Shown piece by piece: positions 6,942 to 14,577 of a DNA stretch of 14,577 nucleotides. The DNA is taken from positions 1 through 14,577 of the forward strand of contig CAJWMI010000045.1 in assembly GCA_913043185.1 (NCBI GenBank), read 5' to 3'. Each line of letters begins with the position of its first letter. Within the stretch, counting starts at the first letter, position 1. A program made the position numbers and the translations under genes. Below the pieces are notes generated by a model. That model did no database searches. It worked only from the letters and a program-made list of their open reading frames with translations, and was not told the DNA's origin. Origin of the DNA: an uncultured Fidelibacterota bacterium (GTDB taxonomy: Bacteria; Marinisomatota; Marinisomatia; Marinisomatales; UBA1611).

Positions 6942-8294
6942 CTATAATCTAGAGGTCCATTTAAGATGTAATTTCCCATCCGAGTAAGAACTTTTTTCTG
7001 GAACCGCATATTGTAGTTCAATAAGTGCCCTATCTGTTAACCTAAAAACGCCTATCCCTACACCAGTTTTTGGCGTTTTATCTGGTGCCATCCCAATATC
7101 AAAAAATAAAAGAGTCCTCAAGAATGGATTTTTCTGAAAATGAAGCTCTACAGTCTGAATCGAGATGGCGTTAGACCTAAACTGATTATCCGTGTAACCT
7201 CTTAAACTATTTATTCCTCCATATCGTATACCCCTGGCCGGGTTTATCACACCGTTCAATGATCTAATTTCTTCGTTCAATGACTTAAAACAAAAGTTTA
7301 TTTTATTATTTAGTGGTAGAATATGACTCAGGTTCATACTATTGTTCATATATAATTGATCTTGATAAGTATCCTTACCAAGATGAGTTTCTAGACTAAA
7401 TGATGTCCCTTTATCCGGCAACAGTCTTCTGTTAAGGCTATGATGATTAAATGTGATTGATAGACCCTTAAAACTTGATTTTTTATAATTATAATTTTCC
7501 CCGCGGCTTGTTGTGTTAATTCTTCCTGCATTATAACCAAGAAAAAATGATCCGAAAGACATATTAGTAATTTCAAATGAAATACGTGTATCTGTTTCTG
7601 TATAAAGCCCGTTCACTAGTTCATAATTGTAAAACGTACTTACGCCCAATCCATTATCAAATATATGTGGACTGTTTAACCCTAAATTAATCGACTGACT
7701 GGTGGAATCAAGTTTCTTCCAGAAAAAGCTAAGGCTCTCCATTGTGTTCCAAATATTTTCTAATCGCATATCTAATTCACCATTAAGATTCCATTTATTA
7801 TTGTCGTTTCTTGTGGCACCGAATAAACCAGAAAAATGGCTATTAAATTCTGGCTCCAGATCAATCACCATGCCGACTCTATTATCCATGTATCTTCCTA
7901 TGTTGATATCTGGCTTCTTGCTAATAAAATAGTATTTATTCATGATCAAACTTTTTTTCTTTTCCATTTCCTCAACAAGGCTATGATCTATAGCACTTTT
8001 TGGTAGCCGGTATACTATTCGATTTAAAAATTTTGGTAATATATTTTTCTCAGGAGCGACTATGATAGTGTCTATTATTTTATCTAGATAGCGTCTCCTG
8101 TAAATAATATTTTTAAACTCCATGCCATAAGATTGTAGAGCATACTCTATGTTCAGCATTTGTCCGTTTTGTATGATTGAGTCTAGTGTATTATTGATAT
8201 AGACGCTGTCAGGCTGGTTAAATCTGATTGTGTCACTACATACTACAAACTGAATGAGCAGGTAATAAACGAAGAATATCTTACAGGTACGCAC
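6942..8294 (-). CDS. Small Omp85-superfamily (BamA/TamA-like) outer-membrane barrel protein
   Basis: Outer-membrane protein of 450 residues. Omp85 proteins insert or export other proteins across the outer membrane. Numbering here is from the alternative GTG at 8303. Residues 1-23 are a signal peptide. Residues about 30-150 hold a short periplasmic part with perhaps one complete POTRA-like unit (about 90-150) and a partial one, fewer than the five of BamA. From about 150 to the end the sequence alternates as beta strands, about 300 residues, enough for 16 strands. Diagnostic sites: PDKGTSFSLETHLG (296-309), GGINSLRGY (362-370), the conserved L6-loop RGY/RGF motif, and LLFFDIGMA (398-406). I prefer GTG 8294 because AGGTGA (8300-8305) sits 5 bases before it; GTG 8303 overlaps that site. 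It overlaps the SprA-like gene by 14 bp. Its function in this run is unknown. Confidence 0.8.
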   Translation of the reverse strand: MRTCKIFFVYYLLIQFVVCSDTIRFNQPDSVYINNTLDSIIQNGQMLNIEYALQSYGMEFKNIIYRRRYLDKIIDTIIVAPEKNILPKFLNRIVYRLPKSAIDHSLVEEMEKKKSLIMNKYYFISKKPDINIGRYMDNRVGMVIDLEPEFNSHFSGLFGATRNDNNKWNLNGELDMRLENIWNTMESLSFFWKKLDSTSQSINLGLNSPHIFDNGLGVSTFYNYELVNGLYTETDTRISFEITNMSFGSFFLGYNAGRINTTSRGENYNYKKSSFKGLSITFNHHSLNRRLLPDKGTSFSLETHLGKDTYQDQLYMNNSMNLSHILPLNNKINFCFKSLNEEIRSLNGVINPARGIRYGGINSLRGYTDNQFRSNAISIQTVELHFQKNPFLRTLLFFDIGMAPDKTPKTGVGIGVFRLTDRALIELQYAVPEKSSYSDGKLHLKWTSRL

Positions 8295-11200
8295 GAAATT
8301 CACCTAAAACTGTTGTCAGATTATTATATCTTTCATTATTGATATAGCCAATGGACAATGAGAAAGACATATCCTTATTAAAAAAATAATTAACACGCGT
8401 GCTGAGACTTATGTTTTCTCCTATGGTAAAACCGTTTAATGCTTCCGGGGGCAGTATTCTAATATCAGATTTTTCGTTATTCTTTTGCCACATTATGCTT
8501 GATTGCAGGCTCCCCGATTCTCCAAAAAATAGTCTGCCATTATATTCAAGGCCGATCCCATGGGCACTGAACTTATTGAGATAAAATTTTCCTCTATCTT
8601 GACCATATTTTATTGATATTTCTGAATCCATATTTCGCCTGTTTTTTGTAGATAAACTCATCTCATACCAGCCGCCATATACATTGCGATTTCTAATACT
8701 GGTGAAGCCTGATTCAATATCTTTGTTATGATAGAAGCCAGTTACTTTAAGGTTAGTATTTGTGCTGATACTTGAGTGATAGTCTATCCCTGACTCCAGG
8801 TGTTTTAACAGTTCATTCCCTCGAGGATCGTATCCCTGAAGATCATAAGAAAAAATATTGTAGACTCTGACCCGATCCATTGATCTTTTTTGTTTCCAAT
8901 CAATTTCTATCATATTATGCAGATACGATCGATATAAAGTGGTATCCGCAATGACCGGTTCAATAAACCCATTAACATCAAACTTAGTTCCACTATAGTC
9001 ATAGCTTGTATCCATTTTCAGTCTCAAGCTTGGATAGCCTTTTAGTTTATCAAAATCAACTACCAGTCGCTGAGAGCCATTAACATTTACCATATCTATT
9101 CTATCCCCAGTCGGGACTGAATAGCCTACATATGCTCCGTTTGGGTCCCTGATGAATGTATTGAAATTATTATCGTACCTGTAGTCTCCGAGGCCTACTC
9201 CAATGGAATCATAGACAATAGAATAATTTTCATTTTGCGTTCTTTCGGTGGATGCATTCAGCTCAAAATAGATTGGCCTATCTGGTTTTTTATACGATAG
9301 TTTTACTCTACCAAGAAGATAATTTAGATTGTCTACACTATTATCAAATTTTTTTATACGTCGTTTTAGTATTAAATTATTTCTCCATCCTGTTCTACTT
9401 TGATTCACATACTGCAGAGATGATATAAGGTCTTTACTTTGCTTGTCCACAGGCTCATTATCAATAAAGCCAAAATAATTATCCTCTCTACTATCGATTC
9501 CCACCTTTATTGATTTATTTTCTTTTTCATAATTAACACCGCTTCCAAATACACTATAGTTTATGGAACCGGGTTTTTTCTCTTCCTGAAAACGGAAAAA
9601 TGGACGCAAATATCCAGAATGTAATTTTACGATGCCGTCCGTGTAGTTATACATCCCGGATGAAGATGAAACCTGTTGATGTTTTAGGCTTGTGCCCTCA
9701 AATATTCCACTATCAACTTTATGATCTAGTTTCATCTTTCCTTTTTTCAGCCCGCCTATATCTAAACTAGAGAATTCAACAAGTGTGCTACTAAACTTTT
9801 CAATATTAAGGAAAAACCTGATCGCTGACTCTTGCTCATTTAATACTCCGATGCTGTCCAAGTCCCAAAATCGTTTAAAACGAACATTCCGATCTAGCCC
9901 AAAAGAAGAATAATTTTTCTCTCTGACTCGATTACCGCCAGATATAGCATACGTGATACTACCTGTTTCTATTGAGTCTAATATAAAACTCACCTCATAT
10001 AGTCCTCCTTTTTCAGACGCATTCATGCCAGATAAAATATTATTGTCAAGGCCAGATCTAGAGAAATGAGTTGAAAACGATAGTTTATTTCCAAGTCTAT
10101 AGTTTCCCCTCGCATAAAATAAATCCTTAGATCTAGGAGCATTTATCCTATGATATGGACTATATAGATCCTTATTAACTGAGCTGTTCCCATGTTCATA
10201 GTATTGATAATAAACTTTTCCCGCGTTCGATATTATTTTTTCATACTTACCGCTTACATCAAAGGTAAAGGTAACTCGATACCGCTTGTAACCGGCTTCC
10301 ATAAAATCAGGGTCATATCTATAGACTTCACCATCTAAATAATAGCTTCCAGAGGTATCTTCAACAGCGCCGTAGATAATTAGATCACTGTCATCACCGG
10401 CTGCAATATCTTGATACAGATCGCTGTCAGAAGACAAACTATTCGTATTATCTTTTTCTCTTATAACACCAGCGACAATGTTAAAATTTTCTGAAACAGT
10501 TGACCTGTATGAGCCACTGATGATTTTTTGAGAGTATTGACCATCAATATATTCATACTCCACAAAGATATCTGAATCAACGTGGATAAGATGCTTAGCT
10601 GTAAAGGTGATTTCGGCTAAAGAATAGTCAATCACATAGTCATAGTTTGCACCTCTAATCATCATCTCGCCATCGAGCCAAACTTTTTCAGAGCCAGAGA
10701 TTAAAGATATATCCTTACTACCTTCCTTTGACCTAAGCCTATACGGGCCCTGGACACCATCAAAGCCAACAATATCAGCGGACATATATTTCCCTCTTGT
10801 TGAGGCAATAAGAGCATTTCCTGTGAAATTATTATATTTAAAGTTATTGTTTATTCCAATTACTTTACGCCTTATATTAATGAGTTTATCAGATTTAATA
10901 TTATACTCAATGTCTCCAGCATCTAATGAATAATTGGGGTGTTGCATCGATATGTATACCTGGTCAATATCTTCAAGATTTCGTGTGTTTCCCTCAGGCT
11001 GTAGAATCATATCTTGATCGCTTAATACAGCACTAAGCATAATATTGTTGTCCAGTTCCCCGCTTATATTTAAGTGGAGCCCTCCAGAAAATTCAGACAT
11101 TCCCTGAGTAGATAGGTTTATCTGTCTGTTAAACGTTCCTGATGTATACAGGCTTTCATCTTGCATCTTTATCTTCTGATGAAAATAACTTTTTGGTATA

Positions 11201-11550
11201 CTATGCCTGCTCATGATTGAGTCTAATGTTGGAAGGTTTTTCCAGCTAGGTCCGATCGAAAGAGGGAGGTCACTTTCAATCGCATCATATTCAGCAAGAA
11301 CATTTACTGGTTTTTCATATCCATTTTCCCAGTATATGATTCCATTAATAAAATCAACGCTATCTGCTCTTACCTTATCGCCATTGACTGAAAACGCTAT
11401 TGACTCTGGAAAAATAAAATTATTTGTTAGCCTGTATCGGGTTATATTTTTTCTCAAGCGTAATGTATCCCTAACAGATATAGTTTGTGAGAAAAGTGAT
11501 TGGACTATAATCAGTCCTACAATGAAGGGACTGCTATTTATACTGCGCAT
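8281..11550 (-). CDS. Large outer-membrane beta-barrel-type protein with a SprA-like N-terminal signature
   Basis: A 1089-residue exported protein rich in alternating beta strands. Residues 1-22 are a signal peptide ending near SLFSQ. Residues about 137-215 read like the N-terminal region of SprA, the type IX secretion outer-membrane channel of Bacteroidota: a run of amphipathic strands, then LSDQDMILQPEGNTRNLEDI (176-195) with the QPEGNT signature, and YSLDAGDIEY (207-216). ISGSEKVWLDGEMMIRGANY (284-303) and DYVIDYSLAEITF (304-316) form a second recognisable block seen in FCB outer-membrane proteins. The remaining 750 residues are strand-rich with no domain I can name, ending in VLGEFRAYL. 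SprA is about 2,400 residues, so this is less than half as long and unlikely to be SprA itself. No Shine-Dalgarno precedes the ATG at 11550, which overlaps the propeller gene by 17 bp. Function unknown; large outer-membrane channel or surface protein is the best guess. Confidence 0.75.
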   Translation of the reverse strand: MRSINSSPFIVGLIIVQSLFSQTISVRDTLRLRKNITRYRLTNNFIFPESIAFSVNGDKVRADSVDFINGIIYWENGYEKPVNVLAEYDAIESDLPLSIGPSWKNLPTLDSIMSRHSIPKSYFHQKIKMQDESLYTSGTFNRQINLSTQGMSEFSGGLHLNISGELDNNIMLSAVLSDQDMILQPEGNTRNLEDIDQVYISMQHPNYSLDAGDIEYNIKSDKLINIRRKVIGINNNFKYNNFTGNALIASTRGKYMSADIVGFDGVQGPYRLRSKEGSKDISLISGSEKVWLDGEMMIRGANYDYVIDYSLAEITFTAKHLIHVDSDIFVEYEYIDGQYSQKIISGSYRSTVSENFNIVAGVIREKDNTNSLSSDSDLYQDIAAGDDSDLIIYGAVEDTSGSYYLDGEVYRYDPDFMEAGYKRYRVTFTFDVSGKYEKIISNAGKVYYQYYEHGNSSVNKDLYSPYHRINAPRSKDLFYARGNYRLGNKLSFSTHFSRSGLDNNILSGMNASEKGGLYEVSFILDSIETGSITYAISGGNRVREKNYSSFGLDRNVRFKRFWDLDSIGVLNEQESAIRFFLNIEKFSSTLVEFSSLDIGGLKKGKMKLDHKVDSGIFEGTSLKHQQVSSSSGMYNYTDGIVKLHSGYLRPFFRFQEEKKPGSINYSVFGSGVNYEKENKSIKVGIDSREDNYFGFIDNEPVDKQSKDLISSLQYVNQSRTGWRNNLILKRRIKKFDNSVDNLNYLLGRVKLSYKKPDRPIYFELNASTERTQNENYSIVYDSIGVGLGDYRYDNNFNTFIRDPNGAYVGYSVPTGDRIDMVNVNGSQRLVVDFDKLKGYPSLRLKMDTSYDYSGTKFDVNGFIEPVIADTTLYRSYLHNMIEIDWKQKRSMDRVRVYNIFSYDLQGYDPRGNELLKHLESGIDYHSSISTNTNLKVTGFYHNKDIESGFTSIRNRNVYGGWYEMSLSTKNRRNMDSEISIKYGQDRGKFYLNKFSAHGIGLEYNGRLFFGESGSLQSSIMWQKNNEKSDIRILPPEALNGFTIGENISLSTRVNYFFNKDMSFSLSIGYINNERYNNLTTVLGEFRAYL
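8300..8305 (-). promoter_or_regulatory. Shine-Dalgarno supporting GTG start at 8294
   Basis: AGGTGA on the minus strand matches the anti-Shine-Dalgarno complement and lies 5 bases before the GTG at 8294. It argues for that GTG over the one at 8303, which is part of the site itself. It is embedded in the final codons of the SprA-like gene, so the two genes are likely translationally coupled. Confidence 0.5.
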
Positions 11551-12379
11551 TTAAAATCAAAATATGGTCTTTTGATAATACAGCTACAGATCTGTTCATG
11601 CTTTTTATATCTAATATTGGAATACTAACCTGAGGTATTTCTAGCCTCTTATTTAATAATATTGATAGCCCATCTCCATTATTATTAAATACAAGCCAAT
11701 CATCTCTTAATGGCACTAGAAACTCAGCAGATTTTATTTCAGGATAGTATGAGTTATTATACTCTCCGTGTCTTGAAAAAATATGAACGCTATTATCACA
11801 CCCTAGCAAACCAAGATCGCCCTCTTGATTAATTACAATTTGAGAAAGACAATAATCAATACTATCGTACCTTTTTAGATCAATATGTGGGATTTGTCTC
11901 AGCTTTCTTTGCTTAAAAGAAAAAATACTATGATACTGAGACGAATACATATAAACAGTTCCCCATTTATCAATCGCAGCTAACTCTGGATAAAGTCTAG
12001 GCTCAAGACTAATCTCATTCATATAGATTAAACGGTAGTCTAATGAAATAATCTTATTCTCTAGCCTATCAATCAGCAAAATACCATCCGGAGCAACACC
12101 AACCCAAATTGGCTCTGAGAATGAAATAGTTTTTCTACCAAATCCGCCCACTAATTGTAAATCATTAAGCGAGCCAATACTTACAAGCTGATGGTTTACC
12201 CTATCCAACAATAAAAAATTTCCGGCGACACCCCATTCAAAAACATCAGGCTTAATATCTAATATTTCTAATTCAGAGGGGAAAATTTTATAATCAACTA
12301 TAGTTAAGCCAGACTGGGCGCTGACAATGCAACTCAGAAATATTATATATAATATTTGTCTATGGATTACTCTCACCAC
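11534..12379 (-). CDS. Secreted beta-propeller-like (NHL/TolB-like) protein of unknown function
   Basis: Exported protein of 281 residues. Residues 1-22 are a signal peptide with likely cleavage after VSA (19-21). The mature part consists of repeats of about 40-45 residues, each with a hydrophobic strand after a G/D-rich turn, as in propeller blades: WGVAGNFLLLDRVNHQLVSI (49-68), VGVAPDGILLIDRLENKIIS (93-112), IDKWGTVYMYSSQYHSIFSF (136-155), INQEGDLGLLGCDNSVHIFS (183-202), LRDDWLVFNNNGDGLSILL (224-242) and a last partial blade (about 258-277). Five to six blades is consistent with the length. No catalytic site is evident, so a scaffold or binding role is likeliest. Start candidates are the tandem GTG codons at 12379 and 12376; either overlaps lgt by about 20 bp. 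It overlaps the SprA-like gene by 17 bp, so the two proteins are probably made together. Confidence 0.7.
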   Translation of the reverse strand: MVRVIHRQILYIIFLSCIVSAQSGLTIVDYKIFPSELEILDIKPDVFEWGVAGNFLLLDRVNHQLVSIGSLNDLQLVGGFGRKTISFSEPIWVGVAPDGILLIDRLENKIISLDYRLIYMNEISLEPRLYPELAAIDKWGTVYMYSSQYHSIFSFKQRKLRQIPHIDLKRYDSIDYCLSQIVINQEGDLGLLGCDNSVHIFSRHGEYNNSYYPEIKSAEFLVPLRDDWLVFNNNGDGLSILLNKRLEIPQVSIPILDIKSMNRSVAVLSKDHILILNAQYK

Positions 12380-13181
12380 TAGTCTGTGTTATAGGCCATA
12401 AAATAAAATAACCACCTATGAATACCATGATGATACTTATTATTTGGGCACCACTAAACATGTCAAAAAGATACTTCTCATTCGTCCTAATGAACTCAAT
12501 GAAAAATCTTTCTACTCCTGCAATAATTAAATAAATAAAAAACAAGCTCCCTGGCCTATTTATTTTATTTCTAAGGTTCCACAAAAGCATAAAAAATAAG
12601 AAACCGGCAAACGATTCATACAACTGAGTTGGATGTACTGTAATCATTCCGGATGTAAAATCAGATGTATCTACCCACGGATAATACATCGAAAAATTTG
12701 AAACCGTGGTCGGAGGTAATCCGTTTGGGAAAGAAACTGCCCAAGGAAGCTTACTCGGTATTCCGTAGTCATCACCAACAAGAAAACAACCTATTCTACC
12801 AATAGCATAACCAATCATTATCAGAGGAGCAATAAGATCAGCAAACACAAACCAAGATAGATTTCGCTTATTTAAGATTATTGACACACAAAGTGTGCTT
12901 CCCACGAGCCCTCCTAAAAACACTAACCCTGAGCCACTAAATATCATGCCCACCGGATCAGCTAGGGTTCTGTCAAGGTTCTCCAGCAGATAATATATTT
13001 TTGCTCCTAAGACTCCACCAACAGCAGCCCAAAAAATAATATCTGATGCAATCTCAGTATCATACTTTAGTCTCTTCATTTCTAAATAGAGCAAGAAATA
13101 ACAAGTGTAAAACGCTGTCACAAGCATTAACCCGAATGAATAAATTTTTATGGGACCGATTTCAAGTATAACAGGAAACAT
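12360..13181 (-). CDS. lgt: Prolipoprotein diacylglyceryl transferase
   Basis: Inner-membrane enzyme that transfers diacylglycerol from phosphatidylglycerol to the lipobox cysteine of preprolipoproteins, the first step of lipoprotein maturation. The 273 residues contain about seven hydrophobic segments. Recognisable sites: GRIGCFLVGDDYG (128-140) with Arg129 at the place of E. coli Arg143, HPTQLYES (183-190), and ERFFIEFIRTNE (224-235) with Arg225 and Glu229 matching Arg239 and Glu243. The stretch GSGLVFLGGLVG (83-94) has Leu where E. coli has His103. The PSKLPWAVSFPNGLPPT block (142-158) between signature and HPTQLYE is typical of FCB and acidobacterial Lgt. Start is the ATG at 13181 with only an AT-rich leader. 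It lies directly upstream of the propeller gene with a 20-bp overlap and could lipidate the DUF4837 protein encoded further down. Confidence 0.95.
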   Translation of the reverse strand: MFPVILEIGPIKIYSFGLMLVTAFYTCYFLLYLEMKRLKYDTEIASDIIFWAAVGGVLGAKIYYLLENLDRTLADPVGMIFSGSGLVFLGGLVGSTLCVSIILNKRNLSWFVFADLIAPLIMIGYAIGRIGCFLVGDDYGIPSKLPWAVSFPNGLPPTTVSNFSMYYPWVDTSDFTSGMITVHPTQLYESFAGFLFFMLLWNLRNKINRPGSLFFIYLIIAGVERFFIEFIRTNEKYLFDMFSGAQIISIIMVFIGGYFILWPITQTSGESNP

Positions 13182-13364
13182 ATTCTGATTTTTTATTAAA
13201 TAATCAACATTCTTGAATTAGAGCATATTAAATGTAGGTATTTTATTTCTCTCTATCTTTGTAAAAATGGATCTAACCATTAGTACGAAACAAATGATTA
13301 ATAGTTCCCCACGAGAATATATCTTAATTAGAAATAAGCCTAATATTTCTATAGATCTATTATT
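13182..13364. other. 183-bp AT-rich intergenic gap between lgt and the CPBP gene
   Basis: This is the only sizeable gap in the AT-rich part. Read on the minus strand it has a short hairpin, AATGG-TTAGAT-CCATT at 13266-13281, followed by a few T residues, which could weakly terminate the CPBP/lepA transcript, and a palindrome ATAGATCTAT at 13351-13360 just past the CPBP stop. The leader of lgt is very AT-rich and might hold its promoter, but I see no convincing -35/-10 or Bacteroidota-type TAnnTTTG box. It is the most likely place for a transcription boundary in the window. Confidence 0.35.
13266..13281 (-). terminator. Possible weak terminator after the CPBP gene
   Basis: A 5-bp stem (AATGG/CCATT) with a 6-base loop is followed on the minus strand by a short T run. 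The stem is short and only partly GC, and it lies about 85 bp past the CPBP stop, so the call is weak. Confidence 0.2.
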
Positions 13365-14081
13365 CTATAAAGGTGTGTGGATCGTAATCTGAATCAGCAC
13401 TATTAAATCATAGATACTGTGAGCATATGCTGTAATTCCAAAGCCTCTTGCGATGTACAAGATACCAAGAACAATACCCGCAAAAAATCGCAAAAGAAAA
13501 AGCTCCATAGAAAAAAAATCTCCATAGTCTCCCACAAAATGAAATGCTGAAAATATACCCGCGGCAATAATTAATGCAGCGGCTTTTCTGACTTTTTCAC
13601 TCCATAAAAATACAAAATCGATTATACCTGTTAATCCTGAGATCAGCATAACTCTAAACAAAAATTCTTCATAGATGCCAGCCCCGACTGCAAGAGTAAC
13701 CTGCTGCGTAATCGTTTTTCCGATTGGATTCATTAGAACCAACATAAATTTTGATAATAAAAAATATAGAATAAGAGCCCAGCATACGCTTTCAAATATC
13801 ATGATAAATAAATAATCTGGTCGAATACTTTTATTACTCTTATCATTAAAAAAATATATATAAGTAATAATAAAACCGATCAAAAAGATTGCCCCTAATC
13901 CATACAAGCCAAATATTCCAAATGATTCAAGGATCGATCTCATTAAAAAATCAGCTCCGTTCCTAACAACTAGAATGTCATCTTTGGATAAAAAAAGGAT
14001 GCCTACTTCATATATAAAGAAAAGAGGAATTGTAAATAAGAATGAATAGAATGATGACCGAGTTTGAAGAAAATACGACAT
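13365..14081 (-). CDS. CPBP-family intramembrane glutamic endopeptidase (Rce1/Abi-like)
   Basis: Polytopic membrane protein of 238 residues with about six to eight hydrophobic segments, of the CPBP (CAAX protease and bacteriocin-processing, Abi) family, whose members cleave peptides within the membrane; bacterial substrates are mostly unknown. The family motifs are all present: GIYEEFLFR (135-143) with the Glu-Glu pair at 138-139 and Arg143, FSAFHFVGDYGDFF (178-191) with His181, and AYAHSIYDLIV (219-229) with His221 and Asp225. These residues make the expected active site, so the enzyme looks functional. The ATG at 14081 lies 17 bp past the lepA stop with an AT-rich leader, suggesting co-transcription with lepA. 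Nothing in the context identifies a substrate; no bacteriocin or prenylated-protein gene is nearby. Confidence 0.88.
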   Translation of the reverse strand: MSYFLQTRSSFYSFLFTIPLFFIYEVGILFLSKDDILVVRNGADFLMRSILESFGIFGLYGLGAIFLIGFIITYIYFFNDKSNKSIRPDYLFIMIFESVCWALILYFLLSKFMLVLMNPIGKTITQQVTLAVGAGIYEEFLFRVMLISGLTGIIDFVFLWSEKVRKAAALIIAAGIFSAFHFVGDYGDFFSMELFLLRFFAGIVLGILYIARGFGITAYAHSIYDLIVLIQITIHTPL

Positions 14082-14098
14082 CTAGATAAAGTAATAAA

Positions 14099-14577
14099 TC
14101 AGTCTTCACCTATTTGCAATGCTGCTAATAATGCTTCCTGGGGTATCTCAATCTTTCCAATCATTTTCATTCTTTTTTTACCCTTTTTTTGTTTCTCCCA
14201 GAGCTTCCTTTTCCTGGTGATATCTCCTCCGTAACATTTTGCAGTTACATTCTTTCTTAATGCCTTTACGGTGGTCCTTGCTATAATCCTACCGTTTAAT
14301 GATGCCTGGATAGCAACCTCAAACATCTGCCTAGGAATGAGCTCTTTCAACTTACTACACATAGCTACGCCCCGGTGATAGGCATCATCAGAGTGACATA
14401 TTGATGAGAGCGCATCTACCCCATCACCATGCATTAAAATTTCAAGCTTCTTAAGATCAGCAGCGGCAAATTCTTTAAACTCATAGTCTAGTGATGCGTA
14501 CCCCCTAGATAATGACTTAAGCTTATCATAAAAGTCAAAAATAATCTCACCTAGCGGCAGATCATAATAAACCTGGG
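14099..14577 (-). CDS. lepA: Elongation factor 4 (LepA), C-terminal 158 residues; 5' part beyond window
   Basis: LepA is a ribosome-associated translational GTPase, also called EF4, reported to act in back-translocation or in 30S assembly. Only the C-terminus is in the window; the frame is open to the right edge, beginning [20 protein letters not shown]. It holds the end of the EF-G-like domain V ([13 protein letters not shown]) and the LepA-specific C-terminal domain: [40 protein letters not shown], then [20 protein letters not shown] and [20 protein letters not shown]. These are almost identical to the family consensus, so the call is secure. The GTPase domain is not visible. An internal ATG at 14434 is not the start, because conserved LepA sequence continues upstream of it. 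The CPBP gene follows after 17 bp. Confidence 0.96.
   Translation of the reverse strand, partial: QVYYDLPLGEIIFDFYDKLKSLSRGYASLDYEFKEFAAADLKKLEILMHGDGVDALSSICHSDDAYHRGVAMCSKLKELIPRQMFEVAIQASLNGRIIARTTVKALRKNVTAKCYGGDITRKRKLWEKQKKGKKRMKMIGKIEIPQEALLAALQIGED

Noticed and set aside
8281..11550. Reading the large protein as a true SprA of a type IX secretion system
   Set aside because: Length is less than half of SprA and no other type IX gene is in the window; only the N-terminal blocks look similar.
11213..11554. Plus-strand open frame of 113 codons
   Set aside because: Antisense to the 5' end of the SprA-like gene, with low-complexity content and no ribosome binding site.
13351..13360. Palindrome ATAGATCTAT as an operator
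   Set aside because: A single 10-bp palindrome in AT-rich DNA is expected by chance, and it lies after a stop codon, away from any recognisable promoter.
13365..14081. CPBP protein as an abortive-infection or bacteriocin-immunity gene
   Set aside because: The neighbours are lepA and lgt, with no bacteriocin, toxin or phage-defence gene. The Abi name is only a family label.

Overview
The window looks like a stretch of metagenomic or fosmid-derived bacterial DNA made of two unrelated parts. Bases 1 to about 1017 are GC-rich (hand count 44/60 G+C at 421-480) and carry an incomplete plus-strand gene. From about 1018 to the right edge the DNA is AT-rich (24/60 G+C at 2401-2460) and every gene is on the minus strand. 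At the switch two genes are cut mid-domain and run into each other's sequence, with no insertion sequence or tRNA there. An assembly, cloning or amplification chimera is the simplest explanation, so the left 1 kb should not be used to describe the host of the rest.

The AT-rich part points to the Fibrobacterota-Chlorobi-Bacteroidota (FCB) superphylum: it has a DUF4837-type lipoprotein, an outer-membrane protein with a SprA-like N-terminal signature, few good Shine-Dalgarno sites and several GTG/TTG starts. A marine lineage such as Candidatus Marinimicrobia (SAR406) would fit, but that is inference.

Read in the direction of transcription (right to left) the order is: lepA C-terminus (cut by the window edge); a CPBP-family membrane protease; a 183-bp AT-rich gap; lgt; a secreted beta-propeller-like protein; a 1089-residue SprA-like outer-membrane protein; a small Omp85 (BamA/TamA-like) barrel; a DUF4837 lipoprotein; an RmlD-like reductase; a dolichol-phosphate-mannose-synthase-like glycosyltransferase; a GT2 glycosyltransferase fused to a degenerate polyprenyl-phosphate sugar transferase; accA; and a YbgC-like thioesterase cut by the junction. 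From lgt to the thioesterase the genes overlap or are separated by no more than about 42 bp, which suggests one long transcript with translational coupling.

The theme of the run is envelope building: lipoprotein maturation (Lgt), outer-membrane proteins and their assembly (propeller, SprA-like, Omp85), a lipoprotein Lgt could modify, surface-glycan synthesis, and fatty-acid supply (AccA, thioesterase). The best candidates for something undescribed are the propeller / short SprA-like / small Omp85 / DUF4837 set and the GT2 fusion whose phosphoglycosyltransferase domain has lost its catalytic motifs. No tRNA, rRNA, CRISPR array, insertion sequence or prophage gene was seen.
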